Of a stretch of 64,000 nucleotides of DNA, positions 60,558 through 64,000 are shown in pieces. The notes beneath the pieces are model-generated. The model was given only the letters and a program-made list of their open reading frames with translations, was not told the origin of the DNA and did no database searches. The translations under genes were made by a program, and so were the position numbers. The stretch spans positions 1 through 64,000 of the forward strand of contig NZ_JAILWF010000008.1 of the NCBI RefSeq assembly GCF_025699065.1. Direction: 5' to 3'. This DNA comes from Nitrosarchaeum sp. (GTDB lineage: Archaea > Thermoproteota > Nitrososphaeria > Nitrososphaerales > Nitrosopumilaceae). Position 1 is the first letter of the stretch, and every line of letters begins with the position of its first letter.

Positions 60558-62002
60558 CCTTTAATCACACCTATAGGCACCAATTTTGCTACTTTAGTGG
60601 CTATTCCTAAATTATGAGATACATCTACTACAGCATCAACATCTTTGTATGCTTGAGGAGTCTCTTCCACAACTCCATCACGCGTTAATGCCTTGATAAA
60701 TATGCCTTTATCACTTAGGGATTTTCTGACATTATCTTCTGTGAAATCTCTTCTTGCCTTTGATCTAGACATAGTTCTTCCAGCACCGTGAGCTGTAGAA
60801 CCAAAACTCAAATCCATTGAGTTTGGTTTTCCAAGCAATATCCAGCTTGCAGTTCCCATTGAACCTGGAACTAAAACAGGTTGACCAAGATCTCTGTATT
60901 TTAAAGGAACTTCTTCTCGATTTGCAGGAAATGCACGTGTAGCGCCTTTTCTATGAACCACAAGTTTTCTTTCTTTGCCATCAACTTTATGTTTTTCAAC
61001 TTTAGCAATATTATGAGCAACATCATAAACCAAATTCATCTCAAGATCAGATTCTGACTGATTAAAGACTCGTTCAAAAGATTTTCTTGTCCAATGAGTA
61101 ATCATTTGTCTATTACTCCATGCAAAATTTAATGCAGCAAACATTGCTTTTCGATAAGATTCGCCTTCTTCAGATGTATTTGGAACACATGCAAGTTCTC
61201 TGTCTGCTAAAGTAATATCATATTTTTCCATAGATTGTTCAGAGATTCTCAAATAATCACTACATACTTGGTGACCAAATCCTCTTGAACCACAATGAAT
61301 TAAAATTGTGATTGTTCCTTCCTTAATCCCCATTCTTTTTGCAGCTTCTTCATCATGAATTTCAGCTACTTTTTGTACTTCAAGAAAATGATTTCCAGAA
61401 CCCAAGCTTCCTAGTTGTGGTGCACCTCTTTTTCTTGCCTTATCTGAAACTTTATTCGGATCAGCATTTTTTATTTGCCCATTTTCTTCACAGACATCTG
61501 CATCATGTGTTGAACCAAATCCATTATCAATTGCCCAATCAACACCACGTACAAGAACTTCATCAAGTTGTGAATGACTTAGTTTCACTGCTCCTTTGGA
61601 ACCAACACCTGATGGGATTGAACTAAAAAGATCAGTTACAAGTTCATTTAGTTTTGCTCGAACATCTTTCTCAGTTAAATTTGAGCGGAGTAGTCTAACA
61701 CCACAATTAATATCATAACCCACTCCCCCTGGGCTAATCATTCCTTCTTCAGCATCCATAGCTGCTACACCTCCTACAGGGAAACCATATCCTTCATGAC
61801 CATCTGGTAAAACTACACTATGACCCACAATTCCAGGTATGGTTGCCACATTTTTTGCCTGCATGATAGTTCTATCTGATAACATTTTTTGGAGTAAGGC
61901 TTCATCAGCGTAGATCTTTACAGGAACTTTCATTCCAAGATTAGAGTCAGCCTCAATTAGATACTGATTTTCTCCAATTTTTTTAGGAGTATTAGAAGAC
62001 AT
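60554..62002 (-). CDS. rtcB: tRNA-splicing ligase RtcB
   Basis: 482 residues. PDGHEGYGFPVGGVAAMD, GGVGYDINCGVRL (metal Cys), IHCGSRGFGHQV (metal His), the GMP-accepting His in VVHRKGATRAFP, PGSMGTASWIL and the C-terminal VVDVSHNLGIATKVAKL. It joins 2',3'-cyclic phosphate and 5'-OH RNA ends after tRNA intron removal. Confidence 0.96.
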   Translation of the reverse strand: MSSNTPKKIGENQYLIEADSNLGMKVPVKIYADEALLQKMLSDRTIMQAKNVATIPGIVGHSVVLPDGHEGYGFPVGGVAAMDAEEGMISPGGVGYDINCGVRLLRSNLTEKDVRAKLNELVTDLFSSIPSGVGSKGAVKLSHSQLDEVLVRGVDWAIDNGFGSTHDADVCEENGQIKNADPNKVSDKARKRGAPQLGSLGSGNHFLEVQKVAEIHDEEAAKRMGIKEGTITILIHCGSRGFGHQVCSDYLRISEQSMEKYDITLADRELACVPNTSEEGESYRKAMFAALNFAWSNRQMITHWTRKSFERVFNQSESDLEMNLVYDVAHNIAKVEKHKVDGKERKLVVHRKGATRAFPANREEVPLKYRDLGQPVLVPGSMGTASWILLGKPNSMDLSFGSTAHGAGRTMSRSKARRDFTEDNVRKSLSDKGIFIKALTRDGVVEETPQAYKDVDAVVDVSHNLGIATKVAKLVPIGVIKG

Positions 62003-62079
62003 AATGATTGGTAAAATTTTGCCTCAAGCCAATTTAAATCATAAGTAGATTTATTTTCAATGTCATAAAAGAGTAAACA

Positions 62080-63441
62080 TTGGCAATTTTACCGATAGAT
62101 AGTGGACGTTATGGCACTAAAGAAATGATGGATATTTTTAGTGAACAAAAAAAAGTAAATTATCAATTAGAAATTGAAGGAGCAGCTGCGATATCACAAA
62201 GCGAGATTGGAATTATTCCAAAATCAGTTGGTAAAACAATTTACAATGCAGCAATGTCAGGAAAAATTTCAGTAAAAAGAATTAAAGAATTAGAAGCAAA
62301 AAATGATCATGATACAGCGGCTTTAGTTGAATCATTGAGCGAAAAATGTATAAAAAATGCAAGACCATGGATTCATTATGGATTAACAAGTAATGATTTG
62401 GTAGACACAAGTAATTCTATGCAAATGAGAGATGCGCTAAAAATCATAGAACCAAAAGTTGCAAAAATGGCATCATTGTTAGCAAAAAGAGCAGTTCAAC
62501 ATGGTAAAATTCCAGCAGTTGGTAGAACGCATGGTCAACATGCAAGCATAATATCATTTGGATTAAAATTTGCAAACTGGGCAGCAGAAATGGCAAAACA
62601 TGTAGAAAGAATTGAAGAAATTAAGAAACGAGTTTTAATTTGCAAAACACTAGGAGTAGTTGGAACAGGATCATTAATGGGTGCAAAATCACTTGAAGTA
62701 CAAAAACGAGTTGCAAAACGATTAAACCTATTTCCAGCAGAAGTAACCACACAAATAATTCCCAGAGAGAGATATGCAGAGTATGTTTTTGAACTAGCAC
62801 TTATTGGGGCAACTTTGGAAAAAATTGCAATTGAGATTAGGAATTTACAAAGAACAGAGATAGGCGAAGTTGCTGAGCAATTCAAAAAAGGGCAAATGGG
62901 TAGCAGTGCAGTTCCAGTAAAGAGAAATCCGATAAAAAGTGAAAGAGTCTCATCGTTATCAAAAATGCTACGCAGCCAAATAGCAATTACATTTGAAAAT
63001 ATCCCATTATGGCATGAACGAGATCTTTCAAATTCAGCAAATGAGAGATTTGTATTACCTACAACGGCCATTCTGATAGATGAAATGCTAGAAACTATGA
63101 TCAAGATAGTTTCAAACCTAATGGTAAATGAGAAAAGAATTGTAGAAAATCTCTATATTACAAAGGGGCAAATATTTGCAGAATTTGTTTTAGAGGCACT
63201 GATTAAGAAAGGCGTTCCAAGATTTGTTGCGTATAGAGACGTGCAAAGAGTTGCATTTGAGGCAAATGACAAAGGAATTCAGTATATTGATGCAATCAAA
63301 AACGATAAAGCATTTACTTCAAAACTTACAAATAAAGAAATTGATGCAATATTTTCACCAGAGAAACATCTTGGAGCATCACCAGCAATAATTAGTAATG
63401 TAAAGAAATCAGTTCAAAAAACTATTAGTAAAGTTATTTAG
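62080..63441 (+). CDS. purB: Adenylosuccinate lyase
   Basis: 453 residues from TTG 62080. DSGRYGTKEM, HDTAALVESL, HYGLTSNDLVDTSNSMQMRDA in part, VGRTHGQHASI, the flexible signature loop GSSAVPVKRNPIKSE, and WHERDLSNSANERFVLP. It cuts SAICAR and adenylosuccinate, following PurA (46-47 kb). The last 8 bp overlap the convergent asparagine-synthase-like gene. Confidence 0.94.
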   Translation: MAILPIDSGRYGTKEMMDIFSEQKKVNYQLEIEGAAAISQSEIGIIPKSVGKTIYNAAMSGKISVKRIKELEAKNDHDTAALVESLSEKCIKNARPWIHYGLTSNDLVDTSNSMQMRDALKIIEPKVAKMASLLAKRAVQHGKIPAVGRTHGQHASIISFGLKFANWAAEMAKHVERIEEIKKRVLICKTLGVVGTGSLMGAKSLEVQKRVAKRLNLFPAEVTTQIIPRERYAEYVFELALIGATLEKIAIEIRNLQRTEIGEVAEQFKKGQMGSSAVPVKRNPIKSERVSSLSKMLRSQIAITFENIPLWHERDLSNSANERFVLPTTAILIDEMLETMIKIVSNLMVNEKRIVENLYITKGQIFAEFVLEALIKKGVPRFVAYRDVQRVAFEANDKGIQYIDAIKNDKAFTSKLTNKEIDAIFSPEKHLGASPAIISNVKKSVQKTISKVI

Positions 63442-64000
63442 TTTTTAGCAATGCTTTATGAATTTTAGAACCGTATTGTAATGCTTTTTTTCGTTTTGTA
63501 CAAGAAATTTCAGGTACGTTGATTTCACTTGCTAATTTTCTAATAATGTGTTTCCGATACAAGTCTTCTGAGTCATGAATTTTTTCAGAAATTGGAATAT
63601 TTTTTGCATACTCTATAAAATTTTCAGACAATAATGGTTGAATGATTTGTACTTTAAATTCAGATGCAATTAGATTTACAGCTTTCATCATTTTTAATTC
63701 ATTATCTAATTTGGAATTCATTACTTCCATTATTTGAGATTCCCCACCAGAAAATGCTTCTCTATATGCGTTATACCCACAAAATAATTCATCAATTCCG
63801 TTTGCAGTAATTACTGTATCAATATTCAAACTACTTGCAAGTTTAGAAACATAATAAAATGCAATACAGTTTTCATTCCATGAGAGATTCTCAGTTTTTA
63901 TAGTTTCATGAATATTATTTGTAACGTTAGGAAAAGTTTCAGGATCAATTTCCAATATATGATGACGATACTTCAGAAATGAATTTACCTCATTTGCAAA
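63434..64000 (-). CDS. Asparagine synthase-like C-terminal domain (partial, 5' end outside)
   Basis: 188 residues visible; the frame is open to base 64000, so the N-terminal part is missing. The synthetase-domain motif ITANGIDELFCGYNAYREAF (the GaDElFgGY block) and later IIQPLLSENFIEYAKNIP and DSEDLYRKHIIRKLA match class B asparagine synthetases or related amidotransferase-like enzymes. The PPi-loop SGGxDS would lie upstream of the window. The product and substrate remain open. Confidence 0.8.
   Translation of the reverse strand, partial: FANEVNSFLKYRHHILEIDPETFPNVTNNIHETIKTENLSWNENCIAFYYVSKLASSLNIDTVITANGIDELFCGYNAYREAFSGGESQIMEVMNSKLDNELKMMKAVNLIASEFKVQIIQPLLSENFIEYAKNIPISEKIHDSEDLYRKHIIRKLASEINVPEISCTKRKKALQYGSKIHKALLKTK

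Overview
The window is chromosomal DNA of an ammonia-oxidiser-type archaeon of the Nitrososphaerota (Thaumarchaeota), most like the low-GC marine Nitrosopumilus group. This is inferred from gene content: an archaeal information-processing set (L21e, S30e, S17e, S11, RpoF, aIF2-beta, TFE-beta, RadA, Top6A/B, histone, Nop5/fibrillarin, Rio1, KEOPS Cgi121, RtcB), AT-rich DNA, many TTG/GTG starts, and TATA-like boxes 24-29 bp before start codons, as expected for leaderless mRNAs. No integrase, transposase, plasmid or prophage genes and no CRISPR array are visible.

Layout. 1-5 kb: end of a repeat-rich exported protein, a Trm112-like/methyltransferase fusion, an uncharacterised protein, a SirB1-type transglutaminase-like protein and small zinc or coiled-coil proteins. 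5-12 kb: an accessory region with a dCache histidine kinase, a lone receiver protein, a basic putative DNA-binding protein and a cluster of exported proteins that share a Cys-pair module. It carries three copies of a 14-nt element centred on TGGCATGCC and ends at tRNA-Ser(GCU). 12-28 kb: mostly housekeeping, with isocitrate dehydrogenase, the L21e-rpoF-DUF655-ksgA-mtq2 operon, rlmN, radA, S30e, a large radical SAM enzyme, pyrD/pyrK, nop5-fibrillarin, rnhB, trm1, rlmE and TFE-beta. 28-36 kb: an OLD-like ATPase/TOPRIM protein, a large exported Ig-like protein, adenine/MTA salvage, and small membrane proteins including one ending in an Hsp20-like fold. 36-41 kb: top6A/B, a KH protein, rio1, DUF424 and aIF2-beta. 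41-52 kb: DUF373, cis-prenyltransferase, NUDIX, pyrF, purA, a YggX-like protein, a Tan1-like THUMP protein, a ubiquitin-like/Cgi121 fusion, S17e, TatD and histone. 52-56 kb: tRNA-Cys, a cupredoxin, an AIPR-family protein followed by a long hairpin, and small zinc, winged-helix and membrane proteins. 56-64 kb: tRNA-Thr, a phosphohexomutase, thiL, S11, a PDCD5-like protein, rtcB, purB and the C-terminal part of an asparagine-synthase-like protein.

The strongest unusual signals are: (i) the dispersed GTTTGTGGCATGCC element, one copy of which sits on the start codon of a putative DNA-binding protein; (ii) a ubiquitin/MoaD-like domain ending in Gly-Gly fused to the KEOPS subunit Cgi121; (iii) overlapping palindromes between the radA TATA box and its start codon; (iv) a 20-bp imperfect hairpin with an AGGAGG loop after the AIPR gene; (v) one TATA box correctly spaced for both tRNA-Thr and a divergent protein gene; (vi) seven convergent gene pairs whose stop codons interlock by exactly 4 nt; (vii) low-complexity charged tails on several core information-processing proteins; and (viii) an apparently new Cys-pair exported module. 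All functions are read from sequence motifs and family memory; no database search was run.
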